Source: Actinomycetes bacterium (GTDB lineage: Bacteria > Actinomycetota > Actinomycetes > S36-B12). From it: DNA of 64,000 nucleotides. The notes below the pieces were generated by a model. That model saw nothing but the letters and a program-made list of their open reading frames with translations. It did no database searches and was not told the origin of the DNA. The translations under genes were made by a program, and so were the position numbers. Within the stretch, counting starts at the first letter, position 1; each line of letters begins with the position of its first letter. The DNA is taken from assembly GCA_024639145.1 (NCBI GenBank), contig JAHEIZ010000009.1:62001-126000 (forward strand), read 5' to 3'. Of the stretch, positions 40,632 through 51,338 are shown one piece after another.

Positions 40632-43121
40632 ATGTTCGAGCGGTTTACTGACCGGGCCCGTCGAGTGGTCGTGCTGGCGCAGGAAGAAGCCCGCATGCTC
40701 AACCACAATTACATCGGCACCGAGCACATCCTCCTGGGCCTGATCCATGAGGGCGAAGGCGTTGCTGCCAAGGCCCTGGAATCCCTCGGCATCTCCCTGG
40801 AGGCCGTGCGCCAGCAGGTGGAAGAGATCATCGGCCAGGGCCAGCAGGCACCGTCCGGCCACATTCCTTTCACCCCGCGTGCCAAGAAGGTGCTCGAGCT
40901 CTCCCTGCGCGAGGCACTGCAGCTCGGCCACAACTACATCGGCACTGAGCACATCCTGCTCGGCCTCATTCGCGAGGGTGAGGGTGTTGCCGCCCAGGTG
41001 CTCGTCAAGCTCGGCGCCGATCTCAACCGCGTGCGCCAGCAGGTCATCCAGCTGCTCAGTGGCTACCAGGGCAAGGAGCCCGCTGCCGCGGGCCCGGCCG
41101 AGGGCACGCCGTCGACCTCGCTCGTCCTCGATCAGTTCGGTCGTAATCTCACCGCTGCCGCACGCGAAGGCAAGCTCGATCCCGTCATCGGGCGCGAGAA
41201 GGAGATCGAGCGCGTCATGCAGGTGCTCTCGCGCCGCACCAAGAACAACCCGGTGCTCATCGGCGAGCCAGGTGTCGGCAAGACCGCCATCGTCGAGGGT
41301 CTCGCGCAGGACATCGTCCGCGGTGACGTTCCCGAGACCCTCAAGGACAAGCAGCTCTACTCCCTCGATCTCGGCGCTCTCGTCGCCGGAAGCCGCTACC
41401 GCGGTGATTTCGAGGAGCGCCTGAAGAAGGTACTCAAGGAGATCCGCACCCGCGGCGACATCATCTTGTTCATCGACGAGATGCACACCCTCGTCGGTGC
41501 AGGTGCTGCCGAGGGCGCGATTGACGCGGCCAGCATCCTCAAGCCGATGCTCGCGCGCGGTGAGCTGCAGACCATCGGTGCCACGACTCTTGATGAGTAC
41601 CGCAAGCACATTGAGAAGGACGCAGCGCTCGAGCGCCGCTTCGCCCCGATCCAGGTCGCGGCACCCGATGTCGTGCACACCGTGCTCATCCTCAAGGGGC
41701 TGCGCGATCGCTACGAGTCGCATCACCGCGTCTCGATCACCGATGGCGCACTCGAGGCTGCGGCACGCCTGTCCGATCGCTACATCTCCGATCGCCAGCT
41801 GCCCGACAAGGCCATCGATCTCATCGATGAGGCCGGTTCGCGCCTGCGTATCCGTCGGATGACCGCGCCGCCGGATCTCCGCGAGTTCGACGATCGCATC
41901 GCCGCGGTGCGCCGTGAGAAGGAGTCGGCCATCGACGGCCAGGACTTCGAGAAGGCTGCGTCACTGCGCGACGATGAGAAGAACCTCATTGCCGAGAAGG
42001 CCACTCGTGAGAAGGAGTGGAAGGCCGGTGATCTCGACGTTGTCGCCGAGGTCGATGAGCGCCTGATCGGTGAAGTTCTCGCTCTCATGACCGGCATCCC
42101 GGTCTCCGACCTGACCGAGGACGACCTCGAGCGCCTCAAGCGCATGGAAGATCACCTGCACAAGCGCGTGATCGGCCAGGAGCAGGCCATCAAGGCCCTG
42201 TCGAAGTCGATCCGTCGTACGCGTGCAGGGCTCAAGGATCCCAAGCGTCCGTCGGGCTCGTTCATCTTCGCCGGGCCATCAGGTGTCGGAAAGACCGAGC
42301 TCAGCAAGACGCTCGCCGAATTCTTGTTCGGTGATGAGAATGCCCTGATCTCGCTCGACATGAGCGAGTACTCTGAGCGTCACACCGCCTCGCGCCTGTT
42401 CGGCTCGCCCCCTGGCTTCGTCGGTTACGAAGAGGGTGGCCAGCTCACCGAGAAGGTGCGGCGCAAGCCATTCTCTGTCGTGCTCTTCGACGAAGTCGAG
42501 AAGGCGCACCCCGACATCTTCAACTCACTGCTGCAGGTTCTCGAAGAGGGTCGTCTGACCGACGCCCAGGGCCGCGAGGTCGACTTCAAGAACACCGTCA
42601 TCATCATGACCACGAACCTCGGTTCGCGCGATGTGTCCAAGGGCCTCAACCTCGGCTTCGCACCTGATGACAATGACGGCAATGCCTACGAGCAGATGAA
42701 GGTGAAGGTTCAGACCGAGCTGAAGCAGCACTTCCGCCCGGAGTTCTTGAACCGCATCGACGATGTCATCGTCTTCCACCAGCTCAGCGAGCCGGAGATC
42801 TTCCAGATCGTCGATCTGATGATCGCCGGTCTCGAGAAGCGCCTGGCCGAGCAGGATATGGCCATTGAGCTCACGCCTGCTGCGAAGAAGCTGCTCTCTG
42901 AGCGCGGCTACGACCCCGCACTCGGTGCTCGTCCGCTGCGTCGGGTGATCCAGCGCGATATCGAGGACTCCCTGTCCGAGAAGCTGCTGTTCGGCGATCT
43001 CAACCCGGGCTCGATTGTCGTCGTCGATGTCACCGGCGAGGACAAGCAGCGCGAGTTCAGCTTCAACGCGTTCCCGCGCGAGGAGGCACCTGATGCGCCT
43101 CCTGTTGAGACCCTCAACTAG
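40632..43121 (+). CDS. clpC: ATP-dependent Clp protease ATP-binding subunit ClpC
   Basis: An 829-residue AAA+ unfoldase that feeds ClpP. Two N-terminal Clp repeats ([14 protein letters not shown] occurs twice, about 20 and 95), D1 Walker [11 protein letters not shown] (about 212), a UVR-type middle segment ([18 protein letters not shown]), D2 Walker [11 protein letters not shown] (about 547) and Walker [14 protein letters not shown] are complete. A GGAG Shine-Dalgarno precedes ATG 40632. It normally follows lsr2 in mycobacteria; here it is divergent from ppc. Confidence 0.97.
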   Translation: MFERFTDRARRVVVLAQEEARMLNHNYIGTEHILLGLIHEGEGVAAKALESLGISLEAVRQQVEEIIGQGQQAPSGHIPFTPRAKKVLELSLREALQLGHNYIGTEHILLGLIREGEGVAAQVLVKLGADLNRVRQQVIQLLSGYQGKEPAAAGPAEGTPSTSLVLDQFGRNLTAAAREGKLDPVIGREKEIERVMQVLSRRTKNNPVLIGEPGVGKTAIVEGLAQDIVRGDVPETLKDKQLYSLDLGALVAGSRYRGDFEERLKKVLKEIRTRGDIILFIDEMHTLVGAGAAEGAIDAASILKPMLARGELQTIGATTLDEYRKHIEKDAALERRFAPIQVAAPDVVHTVLILKGLRDRYESHHRVSITDGALEAAARLSDRYISDRQLPDKAIDLIDEAGSRLRIRRMTAPPDLREFDDRIAAVRREKESAIDGQDFEKAASLRDDEKNLIAEKATREKEWKAGDLDVVAEVDERLIGEVLALMTGIPVSDLTEDDLERLKRMEDHLHKRVIGQEQAIKALSKSIRRTRAGLKDPKRPSGSFIFAGPSGVGKTELSKTLAEFLFGDENALISLDMSEYSERHTASRLFGSPPGFVGYEEGGQLTEKVRRKPFSVVLFDEVEKAHPDIFNSLLQVLEEGRLTDAQGREVDFKNTVIIMTTNLGSRDVSKGLNLGFAPDDNDGNAYEQMKVKVQTELKQHFRPEFLNRIDDVIVFHQLSEPEIFQIVDLMIAGLEKRLAEQDMAIELTPAAKKLLSERGYDPALGARPLRRVIQRDIEDSLSEKLLFGDLNPGSIVVVDVTGEDKQREFSFNAFPREEAPDAPPVETLN

Positions 43122-43131
43122 GCACTGATTC

Positions 43132-43171
43132 GATACGGCCTTCTCGCGCTACTGCGCGGGGAGGCCGTATC
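43132..43171. terminator. Bidirectional terminator between clpC and mutY
   Basis: GATACGGCCT-TCT-CGCGC pairs with GCGCG-GGG-AGGCCGTATC around a TACT loop. Partly inside the end of mutY, it likely stops both convergent transcripts. Confidence 0.7.
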
Positions 43172-44030
43172 GCTTTCTGGGCAGTGACTCGACCATGCCG
43201 TCGGCGATCAGCGAAGCCAATGCTCGCTCGCGCTGGAGGGCATCGCTCCAGGACGCCTCAATCGCGCTCTGCGGGACTGATGACGATGCTTCGCGCAGGA
43301 CGCTCATGATGGCGCCACGAGCCTGTCGGTCGCTGCCCTCGAACCTCGCCTGCCGGCGCACCGTGCCGACGTACTCCGGTCGGTCCTCGGCCAGCCATTT
43401 GCACTGCTCGGCAAGCGGGCACTGCTCACACTTGGGCGCTCGAGCCGTGCAGATGAGGGCACCGAGCTCCATGATCGCGGCATTCCAGATCGCTGAGGCT
43501 TTCGCGGAGCGAGGTGTGAGGTCATCGGCCAGCAGTCGCTCGGCGGTGGTCACGTGCGGCAGGGGTAGGGCCTGCCCGGTGACCGCCCGTGCGATCACTC
43601 GCCTGATGTTGGTATCGAGCACGATGGATCGCGTGCCGAAGGCGAATGACTGGATCGCGGCCGCGGTGTAGTCACCGATACCGGGAAGCGAGAGGAGGCT
43701 CTCGCGATCCGCGGGTACCTCGCCACCGAAGTCAGCGACGATCCGGCGCGCGGCCTCGTGCAGCCGACGTGCCCGCCGTGGGTAACCGAGGCGTCCCCAC
43801 ATCCGCACTGGCTGGTCGGCGGGCGCCGCAGCGCAGTCAGCGGGGGTGGGCCAGCGTTCGATCCAGGCCAGCCAGGCCGGCAGCACGCGATCAACCGGGG
43901 TCTGTTGCAGCATGTATTCGCTGACCATCACCTGCCAGGGAGTGCGATCGGTGGCCCGCCACGGTAGGCCGCGAGCATTGCGGGCGAACCAGCGAGCGAG
44001 TGGGCGCTCGAGTGGATTCGTGACAGGCAT
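43149..44030 (-). CDS. mutY: A/G-specific adenine glycosylase MutY
   Basis: A 293-residue base-excision repair enzyme removing adenine opposite 8-oxoguanine. HhH-GPD motifs: VSEYMLQQTPVDRV with the catalytic Glu, LPGIGDYTAAAIQSF and VLDTNIRRVIAR with the catalytic Asp. The [4Fe-4S] loop C-X6-C-X2-C-X5-C (CTARAPKCEQCPLAEQC) is intact. The C-terminal NUDIX-like 8-oxoG reader seems shortened, as in other actinobacterial forms. Confidence 0.95.
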   Translation of the reverse strand: MPVTNPLERPLARWFARNARGLPWRATDRTPWQVMVSEYMLQQTPVDRVLPAWLAWIERWPTPADCAAAPADQPVRMWGRLGYPRRARRLHEAARRIVADFGGEVPADRESLLSLPGIGDYTAAAIQSFAFGTRSIVLDTNIRRVIARAVTGQALPLPHVTTAERLLADDLTPRSAKASAIWNAAIMELGALICTARAPKCEQCPLAEQCKWLAEDRPEYVGTVRRQARFEGSDRQARGAIMSVLREASSSVPQSAIEASWSDALQRERALASLIADGMVESLPRKRYGLPAQ

Positions 44031-44079
44031 GGCGCCTGATGGTCTCAGAACTTCGGCTCGGGCGCAGTAGCGTGGGGGC

Positions 44080-44763
44080 GTGCCCTTGACGCCTGTTGGT
44101 CCCGAGCCCTCGATGGTCTATTGGCTTCGACGTGGCTCAATCGCCATCATCGCGCTGGTGGTCATCGTCGGACTGTGGTGGCTGCTGGGGTCTCGTGGCT
44201 CCTCGGAGACGCCGGCCCCCGCGGCATCGGCCAGTGCTGTCGCTTCGACCGTTCCATCGGCCCCGGCCTCCCTTGCGCCCATGCCCACTCCCACGGCAAG
44301 TGGTGATGTGGTGGCCAGCGCGCCGGCTTCCGCGGATCCGGGAGCGACTGAGGCCGTTGTTGCCGGGGAGATCCTCGACTGCAAGAACGCCGACATCTCG
44401 GTTGCAGCATCGACTGACAAGGACACCTACAAGGTCGGCGCCAAGCCGCAGCTCACGATGACCATTCAGAACATCGGTGCCGTGCCGTGCAAGCGCGATG
44501 TCGGCCCGAAGGCGAATTCACTCGAGATCACCTCGGGTGGATACCACGTGTGGTCGAGTGACGACTGCGGCTCGAGTGATCAGAGCAAGATCATCACCTT
44601 GAAACCGGGCAAGAAGGTCGGCACGGGCATCGAGTGGAATGGCAAGGTCACGACCAAGGGCTGCCCGACCAAGGGCACCCCGGCGAAGGCCGGTCGCTAC
44701 CAGGTGACGGGCAAGAACCTGAAGGCCAAGAGTCCGGCCACCACATTCCTGCTGACCAAGTAG
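44080..44763 (+). CDS. Membrane-anchored protein with Ala/Pro/Ser linker
   Basis: A 227-residue protein of unknown function. One membrane helix (about 22-37, IAIIALVVIVGLWWLLG) leads to an Ala/Ser/Pro/Thr-rich linker (about 45-90) and an extracytoplasmic beta-rich domain with four Cys (C102, then two in PCKRD and SDDCGS, and KGCPTKG). The domain recalls small actinobacterial proteins found next to disA. TAGCGT (44068-44073) is 6 nt before GTG 44080, supporting a leaderless start. It converges on disA with no gap. Confidence 0.72.
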   Translation: MPLTPVGPEPSMVYWLRRGSIAIIALVVIVGLWWLLGSRGSSETPAPAASASAVASTVPSAPASLAPMPTPTASGDVVASAPASADPGATEAVVAGEILDCKNADISVAASTDKDTYKVGAKPQLTMTIQNIGAVPCKRDVGPKANSLEITSGGYHVWSSDDCGSSDQSKIITLKPGKKVGTGIEWNGKVTTKGCPTKGTPAKAGRYQVTGKNLKAKSPATTFLLTK

Positions 44764-45855
44764 TTACATGAAGCGCTCAAGGATGCTGGATTCGGCGATC
44801 CTCGAGAGTCCCTCGCGCACGGAGCGCGCCCTGGCTTCGCCGACACCCTCGACCTGCTGAAGGTCGTCAATGCCGGCAGCGAGCAGTTGCTGAACTCCGC
44901 CGAAGTGAGCAACCAGGCGATCGGTGATCACCTCGGAGAGCCGAGGCACGCGCGCGAGGATGCGGTAGCCACGTGCCTGCACCGGCTGGTCGAGCAGATC
45001 GGCGCCGCCCGCGAATCCGTAGGCAGCGGCGATCAAGCCGAGATCGAGCAGGTCCGTGGCACTGAGCTCAGTGAGTTGCTCCAGGGCGACATCGAGGCCC
45101 TTGCGCTTCTTGTAAGCGGTGGCGGCGAGGTAATCGCGCACGAGAAGCACACGATCGTGCTCGACTCCGGCGAGAAGCTCATTGAGCTGCAGGCTGAGCA
45201 GGCGACCCTCGACGCCGAGTTCGACGACGTAGCTCTCGATCTCGCTGGCGATGCGACGCACCATCTCGAGTCGCTGCGAGGTGGTGGCGATATCGCGCAC
45301 GGTGACGAGATTCTCGATCTCGAGTGCGAAGAGCGAGGAGTTCACTTCGTCGAGGCGTGACTTGTAACGCTCGAGGGTGGCGAGTGCCTGGTTCGCGCGG
45401 GTGAGAATCTCGGAAGTGTCGTCCAGCACGTAGCGGCGACCGTCGACATACAGGGCGATGATGTTCATCGACTTGCTCACGCTGATGACCGGGTAACCGG
45501 TCTGTCGTGACACGCGATCAGCGGTGCGATGGCGGGTGCCGGTCTCGTCGGTGGCGAGCGAGGAATCAGGAACAAGTTGCACGGCGGCGCGCACGATGGT
45601 GGCGCCTGCCGTATCGAGGATCACGGCGCCGTCCATCTTCGACAGCTCGCGCAGGCGCGTGGCCGAGAACGGCACGTCGAGGGTGAATCCACCATTGGCG
45701 ACCTGCTCAACGGATCGATCGAAGCCAAGGACGATCAGTGCACCGGTGCGACCGCGCAGGATGCGCTCGAGGCCGTCATGCAACTCGGTACCGGGTGCGA
45801 CGCGAGCGAGGATCTCCTTCAGTCGCGCGTCGAAGGATGTCTCAGTGGAGGTCAC
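44764..45855 (-). CDS. disA: DNA-integrity scanning diadenylate cyclase DisA
   Basis: A 363-residue enzyme making c-di-AMP from two ATP. The DAC domain carries the DGA motif (MDGAVILD, about 74) and the GTRHRTADR motif (about 107-115); a helical spine and a C-terminal HhH DNA-binding domain (GVQQLLAAGIDDLQQVEGVG) follow. TAGAGT (45862-45867) sits 6 nt before GTG 45855, so disA has its own leaderless promoter inside the gap after radA. disA-radA linkage is typical of actinobacteria and Bacillus, where RadA modulates DisA. Confidence 0.97.
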   Translation of the reverse strand: MTSTETSFDARLKEILARVAPGTELHDGLERILRGRTGALIVLGFDRSVEQVANGGFTLDVPFSATRLRELSKMDGAVILDTAGATIVRAAVQLVPDSSLATDETGTRHRTADRVSRQTGYPVISVSKSMNIIALYVDGRRYVLDDTSEILTRANQALATLERYKSRLDEVNSSLFALEIENLVTVRDIATTSQRLEMVRRIASEIESYVVELGVEGRLLSLQLNELLAGVEHDRVLLVRDYLAATAYKKRKGLDVALEQLTELSATDLLDLGLIAAAYGFAGGADLLDQPVQARGYRILARVPRLSEVITDRLVAHFGGVQQLLAAGIDDLQQVEGVGEARARSVREGLSRIAESSILERFM

Positions 45856-45871
45856 GTGATGACTCTAATCG

Positions 45872-47245
45872 TCACCGAGAGTTCAGAGCCGCACTGAGCG
45901 TGCCGACTTCGATGATGCCGCTCACCTTCGAGTCGAGGCGTTCACGAGTGCCCTGAGGTACCAGGATGCGGCTGTAGCCCAGGCGACTTGCCTCAGCGAT
46001 GCGCTGGGTGATCATCGGTACTGCACGGATATCACCGGAGAGGGTGACTTCGCCGATGGCTGTCATGTCGGCGGGCAGTGCCTGGTCGCGGGCGCCGGAG
46101 GCAATCGCGAGGCAGATGGCGAGATCTGAGCCTGGGTCAGACAGCTTCATGCCGCCGACAGTGGCGACGTAGACGTCCTTGTCGTAGAGCTTCAGGCTGG
46201 CGGCGCGCTCGGTGACCGCCGTCAGCATGGCCACGCGCGAGGTATCGAGACCGGAGACTCCGCGTCGTGGATTCGGATTAGTGGTCGGTGCGATGAGTGC
46301 CTGGATCTCGGCGAGCAGCGGACGACGGCCCTCGATGGTGACGGTGACGCACGTGCCGGGCACGGGTGCATCGCGATGACCGCGGAAGAGTGCACTCGGG
46401 TCAGGCACCTCGCGCATACCGGTGTCGGTCTGCTCGAAGCAGGCAACTTCATCTGCAGGGCCGTAGCGATTCTTGATCGCGCGCAGCAACCGAAGTGAGG
46501 TGTGGCGATCGCCGTCGAGCGACAGCGTGGTGTCGACGATGTGCTCGAGTGAACGCGGGCCTGCGATGGTGGAGTCCTTGGTGACCTGACCGACCAGGCA
46601 GATCGCGATACCGCGTGACTTGGCCACGCGGGTGAGGGCCTGCGCCACCTCCATGACCTGCGTGACTCCGCCTGCACGACCCTCGATGTCGGCCGAGGCC
46701 ACTGTCTGCACCGAATCGATGATGACAAGCGGGATATCGGGGCCGTGATGATCGAGGTGACCGATCACGACTGCGAGGTCGTTGTCGTCGGCGAGCAGCA
46801 GATGCTCGCTGGAGGCGCCGATGCGTCGTGCGCGCACGGCAATCTGCTCGACGGACTCCTCGGCGGAGATGTAGAGGGTGGGCTTGCCCGTGCGCTGCGC
46901 GATCGAGTCGGCAACGGTGAGCAGCAGCGTGCTCTTGCCTGCGCCGGGCTCGCCGGCGAGCAGGAGAACCTGACCACGCACGAGACCTCCACCGACCACG
47001 CGATCAAATTCGGCGATACCGGACTGCATGCGCGGGGGAGAGGCACTCGAGGTGACCTCGGAGACCTGGCGAGCACCCTTGCTTGGTGCGCGGCCGGTGG
47101 TCGAGGACTTCAGGCCGACATTCGGGGCTGCCTCAGGGATCTCGGCGACCGTGCCGAACTCACCGCACTTCGTGCAGCGACCCTCCCAGCGCAATGCGGT
47201 CGCGCCGCATGAACTGCAGGAGTACTTCGGCCCGGCTTTCGCCAT
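45872..47245 (-). CDS. radA: DNA repair protein RadA (Sms)
   Basis: A 457-residue RecA-like ATPase that processes recombination intermediates. N-terminal zinc finger CSSCGATALRWEGRCTKCGE (about 10-29), Walker A GEPGAGKSTLL, the RadA KNRYG motif (AIKNRYGPADE) and a C-terminal Lon-like domain are present. It starts 2 bp after the upstream Cys-rich gene and lies 16 bp before disA, so the three probably share transcripts. Confidence 0.96.
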   Translation of the reverse strand: MAKAGPKYSCSSCGATALRWEGRCTKCGEFGTVAEIPEAAPNVGLKSSTTGRAPSKGARQVSEVTSSASPPRMQSGIAEFDRVVGGGLVRGQVLLLAGEPGAGKSTLLLTVADSIAQRTGKPTLYISAEESVEQIAVRARRIGASSEHLLLADDNDLAVVIGHLDHHGPDIPLVIIDSVQTVASADIEGRAGGVTQVMEVAQALTRVAKSRGIAICLVGQVTKDSTIAGPRSLEHIVDTTLSLDGDRHTSLRLLRAIKNRYGPADEVACFEQTDTGMREVPDPSALFRGHRDAPVPGTCVTVTIEGRRPLLAEIQALIAPTTNPNPRRGVSGLDTSRVAMLTAVTERAASLKLYDKDVYVATVGGMKLSDPGSDLAICLAIASGARDQALPADMTAIGEVTLSGDIRAVPMITQRIAEASRLGYSRILVPQGTRERLDSKVSGIIEVGTLSAALNSR

Positions 47246-47247
47246 GG

Positions 47248-48006
47248 CTACTTCGGGTCCGCCGGATGCAGCATCAGCGAGAGATTGCCGGGTGACGCCT
47301 TCATCAATGCCATCCGCTCATCGCAGATGCGCACGAGCTCTTCATAAGCCTTCGGACCCATCAACGCGGTGAGTTCGTCCTTGGCATAGATGTAGACGGG
47401 ATTCACGCCGTTATGCGCCTCGGTATTGCCGCTGCAGTACCAGTCGAAGTCGTGGCCGCCCTCGCCCCAGCCGCGGCGGTCGTATTCGCTGATCAGCACG
47501 ACCAGGCGCTCCTTGCCGTCTTCGTACTCGAGGTTCTCGTAGCTGCGGCGCATCGGAAGCTGCCAGCACACCTCGGGCTTGGTCTCGACGAAGGAGACAC
47601 CCTCCTTCTCGGCGAGGTGGTGCAGGACGCAGCCGAAGGCGCCGTCGAAGTCACGGCGGTTATGGAAGATGCAGGCGCCGTCGACGACGCGGGTCTTGCG
47701 TGCGCCGTCCTCGGTCTCGATCCAGCCCTTCTTCTCCGCGATGTCGGAGAACTGCCACATGTCGGGGGTGAGCTTCTCAACCCAGCGCTTGACGCGCTTC
47801 TCATCCTTCTTCTCGGAGAAGTGCGCGCCATGGCTGCAGCAACCGTTGTCGGGGCCGTCCTTGTAGATGCCCTTGCAGCCACTTCCGAAGATGCAGTTCC
47901 ATCTCGAGGTCAGCCACGTGAGATCGGCACGGATCAGCTGCTCGTCATCAGCGGGGTCGACGAACTCCACCCACTGGCGCGGAAAGTCAAGGGGTACCTC
48001 AGGCAT
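47248..48006 (-). CDS. Cys-rich conserved protein (DUF3109/YkgJ-like)
   Basis: A 252-residue soluble protein with eight Cys. A first cluster CIFGSGCKGIYKDGPDNGCC (C38, C44, C56, C57) and a second (ACIFHNRR, FGCVLHHLAEKEG, C112, C126) plus C147 and C191 suggest a zinc or iron-sulfur site, resembling the DUF3109/YkgJ type. TAGGCT (48013-48018) is exactly 6 nt before ATG 48006, which fixes that start over the GTG at 48012. It precedes radA. Function is unknown. Confidence 0.72.
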   Translation of the reverse strand: MPEVPLDFPRQWVEFVDPADDEQLIRADLTWLTSRWNCIFGSGCKGIYKDGPDNGCCSHGAHFSEKKDEKRVKRWVEKLTPDMWQFSDIAEKKGWIETEDGARKTRVVDGACIFHNRRDFDGAFGCVLHHLAEKEGVSFVETKPEVCWQLPMRRSYENLEYEDGKERLVVLISEYDRRGWGEGGHDFDWYCSGNTEAHNGVNPVYIYAKDELTALMGPKAYEELVRICDERMALMKASPGNLSLMLHPADPK

Positions 48007-48090
48007 TCCCACAGCCTATGGCCCGCATCCGACAGCCGTAGTGACGACCTCATGAATGCCCCGTGAACGCCGAGCCGATAGCGTGCGGCC

Positions 48091-49020
48091 ATGCGCATGG
48101 GAGTGCTCGATATCGGGTCCAACACTGTCCACCTCCTGTTGGTCGATGCACACCACGGCGCCGCCCCCATCCCGGCATCGAAGCTGAAGATCCCGCTCCG
48201 ACTCGCCGAGCACCTGACTCCCGAGGGTGATGTCGACGAGGCTGCGGTCACCGAGCTGATCGACTTCATCGGCAAGGGCCAGTCAATGGCCGAGGACATG
48301 GGTGCTACCGAGTTGATGGCCTTCGCGACCTCGGCCATCCGCGACGCTCGAAATGGCGACCGAGTCCTCCAGCGCATTCAACAGGAGACCGGGCTGGCCA
48401 TCGAGGTGCTCTCCGGTGAGGACGAAGCCCGCATGACCTTCCTCGCCGTGCGCCGATGGTTCGGCTGGTCGGCGGGCCGGCTCATGGTGATGGACATTGG
48501 CGGCGGCTCGCTCGAGCTTGCCTCCGGCACCGACGAGGAGCCCGACGTCGCCGTCTCGGTGCCGCTCGGCGCCGGTCGATTGACTCGCTCGCACTTGATG
48601 GGCGACCCGCCCACACCGGATTCCCTGCGGGAGGCACGCAAGTACGCCCGCGCCACCATCGCCGAGGTGGCCGGCCGGCTGCGCCGGGTCGGGGAGCCGC
48701 GCATCGCGGTCGCAAGCTCTAAGACGTTCAAGCAGCTCGCCCGGATGGCGGGTGCGGCCCCCTCGACTGAGGGCATGTACGCCCCGAGGTCGTTGTCCCT
48801 GGCGAATCTCCAGGACTGGGTCCCGCGCCTGGCCGCGATGACCGCGGCCGAGCGCAGCCGGCTGCCCGGGATCTCCGAGGGCCGTTCCGAGCAGCTCGTG
48901 GCCGGTGCGATCGTGGCCGAGGCAGCGATGGATCTCCTTGATATTCGCGAGCTCGTCATCTGCCCGTGGGCCCTCCGGGAAGGCGTGATCCTGCACCGCA
49001 TGGATACCCTGCCTACATGA
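48091..49020 (+). CDS. ppx: Exopolyphosphatase / pppGpp phosphohydrolase (Ppx/GppA family)
   Basis: A 309-residue ASKHA-fold enzyme. Motifs: VLDIGSNTVHLLLVD (about 4-18), FATSAIRDARN, LSGEDEARMTFLA and VMDIGGGSLELASG. It matches Mycobacterium Rv0496 in size and context; family members degrade polyphosphate and may hydrolyse pppGpp. TAGCGT (48079-48084) is 6 nt before ATG 48091. It overlaps the P-type ATPase start by 4 bp. Confidence 0.93.
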   Translation: MRMGVLDIGSNTVHLLLVDAHHGAAPIPASKLKIPLRLAEHLTPEGDVDEAAVTELIDFIGKGQSMAEDMGATELMAFATSAIRDARNGDRVLQRIQQETGLAIEVLSGEDEARMTFLAVRRWFGWSAGRLMVMDIGGGSLELASGTDEEPDVAVSVPLGAGRLTRSHLMGDPPTPDSLREARKYARATIAEVAGRLRRVGEPRIAVASSKTFKQLARMAGAAPSTEGMYAPRSLSLANLQDWVPRLAAMTAAERSRLPGISEGRSEQLVAGAIVAEAAMDLLDIRELVICPWALREGVILHRMDTLPT

Positions 49021-51338
49021 CCGATCCGGTGCTCGGCCTCACCTCCGCGGAGGTTTCCGAGCGCATCGCGGCCGGTCAGGTCAATGTCGCCCCCGAGGCG
49101 AGCAGCCGAAGTCTCGGCAGCATCATCCGAGCGAACACCTTCACGTGGTTCAACGGCCTGATCGGCACGATGTGGGTGATCATGCTCCTGGTCGCCCCGA
49201 TCCAAGATTCCCTCTTCGGCTTCGTGATCGTGGCCAATACGGCGATCGGCGTCATCCAGGAGTACCGCGCCTCGCGCACCCTGGCCAAGTTGGCCGTGCT
49301 CGGCGAGGCGAAGCCCGTCGTGCGTCGCGATGGCATCGATATCGAGGTCAGCGCAGTCGACATCGTGCTCGACGACGTCATCATGCTCTCGACCGGTGAT
49401 CAATTGGTCGTCGACGGAGTCGTACTGTCGATCGACGGCCTCGAGATCGACGAGAGCTTGCTCACGGGCGAGGCGGATCCGGTCGACAAGGTCGTGGGCG
49501 ATGAGGCGATGTCCGGGTCCTTTGTTGTCGCCGGTTCAGGTGCCTACCAGGCCACCCGCATCGGCAAGGACTCCTTCGCCGCCGGCCTCACTGAGCAGGC
49601 CAAGCAGTTCCACCTGACGAACTCCGAGCTGCGCGACTCCATCAATCGATTCATTCGCCTGCTCTCGTACATGCTCCTCCCCGTCGGCCTGCTCTTGTTC
49701 GTCTCCCAGGTGTTCCGCGCGCAGATTCCCTTCAATGACGCGATTCGCGGCACGATCGCCGGCATCGTCACGATGGTGCCCGAGGGTCTCGTCCTACTGA
49801 CGAGCATCGCCATGGCCATTGCAGTGATCCGACTCGCGGCGAAGAAGGTGCTTGTTCAGGACATGCCCGCCGTCGAGGTGCTCGCGCGCGTTGACACCAT
49901 CTGCGTCGACAAGACCGGCACTCTCACCGAGCCCGGCATGCGGGTGCGCGAGGTGATCGCGCTCGATACCTCAGCGCCGATTGACTCGGCACTGAGCTCG
50001 ATTGCGGCCGCCGAGGCGAATCCGAACCCGACCCTGCAGGCGATTGCCCAGCAGTATCCGATCGTTGGCTGGTCCTGCATGTCGAACGTGCCGTTCTCCA
50101 GCGCCCGCAAGTGGTCTTCGGCCACCTTCGCTGATCACGGTGCCTGGGTTATCGGTGCACCGGAGATGCTGCTTCCCGACACTGATCCGCTGCGCGCACG
50201 CGCCGATGCCATTGCCGCCGACGGTGCCCGTGTGCTGCTGCTCGCTCGCGCGCAGGGCGAGCCGTCCGCCGAGAGCGGCCCGGGCTCGATCATCCCCGCG
50301 GCACTCGTCGTGATCGACCAGCGACTTCGGGCCGATGCGGCCGAGACCGTCGCGTACTTCCTGGCTCAGGGCGTGCACGTCAACGTCATCTCCGGTGACA
50401 ACGCCGCGACGGTCGGGGCCATCGCTCGCGAGGCCGGGGTCCCCGGCGCTGATCACCCGTATGACGCCCGCGAGTTGCCCGCCGATATCGAGGGCATGGC
50501 CCAGGTCATGCAGACCCAGTCGGTGTTCGGGCGCGTCACGCCGCTGCAGAAGCAGGCCATGGTCGACGCACTGCACTCCCGTGGGTCAACGGTCGCGATG
50601 ACCGGCGACGGCGTGAATGACGTGCTGGCGTTGAAGAATGCCGATCTCGGTATCGCGATGGGCTCCGGTAGCGGTGCCACGCGTGCCGTCGCGCAGCTCG
50701 TGCTTCTGGAGGATCGCTGGTCGGTCATGCCGAGCGTCGTGGCCGAGGGTCGTCGTGTGCTCGGCAACATCGAGAGAGTCTCCGATGTCTTCTTGACCAA
50801 GTCGTTCTACGCGATGATCATCTCGATCATGGTCGGCATCTTCGCCGTCGAATTTCCCTTCCTTCCGCGCCATCTCTCGCTGATCGGCGCGCTGACCATC
50901 GGCATCCCGGGGTTCTTCCTCGCGCTGATGCCCAACACCGAGCGCTTCCGCCCGGGCTTCTTCCGTCGCGTCGTGCTTTTCTCGGCGCCTGCCGGGGCGA
51001 TCGCTGCCGCTGCATCGCTGCTGAGCTACACATGGGCGATTCGCGTAGGCGAGCCGGTGGGAAGTGCGCAGACGGCGGCCACGGTCACGCTGTTCATCGT
51101 CACGACTGCGGTGCTGCTGCAGTCCGCGCGACCGCTGAACTGGATCCGCCTCGGCATTGTCGCGCTCATGATCGTGCTCTTCCTCGGCGCTTTATTCATC
51201 CCGTGGTTCTCGCACTTCTTCGCGCTCACACTCGCCCCTGAGAAGTACACGGTCGTCGCTATCAGCTGCGGCCTTGCCGGTGCAGTGCTGGTGTGGTTCG
51301 CGGTGATCATCACCGATCGGTGGCGCAAGGCGTCATGA
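49017..51338 (+). CDS. Cation-transporting P-type ATPase (CtpE-like)
   Basis: A 773-residue P-type pump. Motifs: actuator [11 protein letters not shown], helix-4 PEGL ([17 protein letters not shown]), phosphorylation [10 protein letters not shown] (about 300), hinge [20 protein letters not shown]. The PEGL-type helix 4 matches Mycobacterium CtpE, implicated in calcium uptake, rather than heavy-metal CPx pumps; no N-terminal metal-binding domain is present. ATG 49017 overlaps the ppx stop, and its own stop overlaps the next gene, so it is embedded in the operon. The cation is inferred. Confidence 0.87.
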   Translation: MTDPVLGLTSAEVSERIAAGQVNVAPEASSRSLGSIIRANTFTWFNGLIGTMWVIMLLVAPIQDSLFGFVIVANTAIGVIQEYRASRTLAKLAVLGEAKPVVRRDGIDIEVSAVDIVLDDVIMLSTGDQLVVDGVVLSIDGLEIDESLLTGEADPVDKVVGDEAMSGSFVVAGSGAYQATRIGKDSFAAGLTEQAKQFHLTNSELRDSINRFIRLLSYMLLPVGLLLFVSQVFRAQIPFNDAIRGTIAGIVTMVPEGLVLLTSIAMAIAVIRLAAKKVLVQDMPAVEVLARVDTICVDKTGTLTEPGMRVREVIALDTSAPIDSALSSIAAAEANPNPTLQAIAQQYPIVGWSCMSNVPFSSARKWSSATFADHGAWVIGAPEMLLPDTDPLRARADAIAADGARVLLLARAQGEPSAESGPGSIIPAALVVIDQRLRADAAETVAYFLAQGVHVNVISGDNAATVGAIAREAGVPGADHPYDARELPADIEGMAQVMQTQSVFGRVTPLQKQAMVDALHSRGSTVAMTGDGVNDVLALKNADLGIAMGSGSGATRAVAQLVLLEDRWSVMPSVVAEGRRVLGNIERVSDVFLTKSFYAMIISIMVGIFAVEFPFLPRHLSLIGALTIGIPGFFLALMPNTERFRPGFFRRVVLFSAPAGAIAAAASLLSYTWAIRVGEPVGSAQTAATVTLFIVTTAVLLQSARPLNWIRLGIVALMIVLFLGALFIPWFSHFFALTLAPEKYTVVAISCGLAGAVLVWFAVIITDRWRKAS

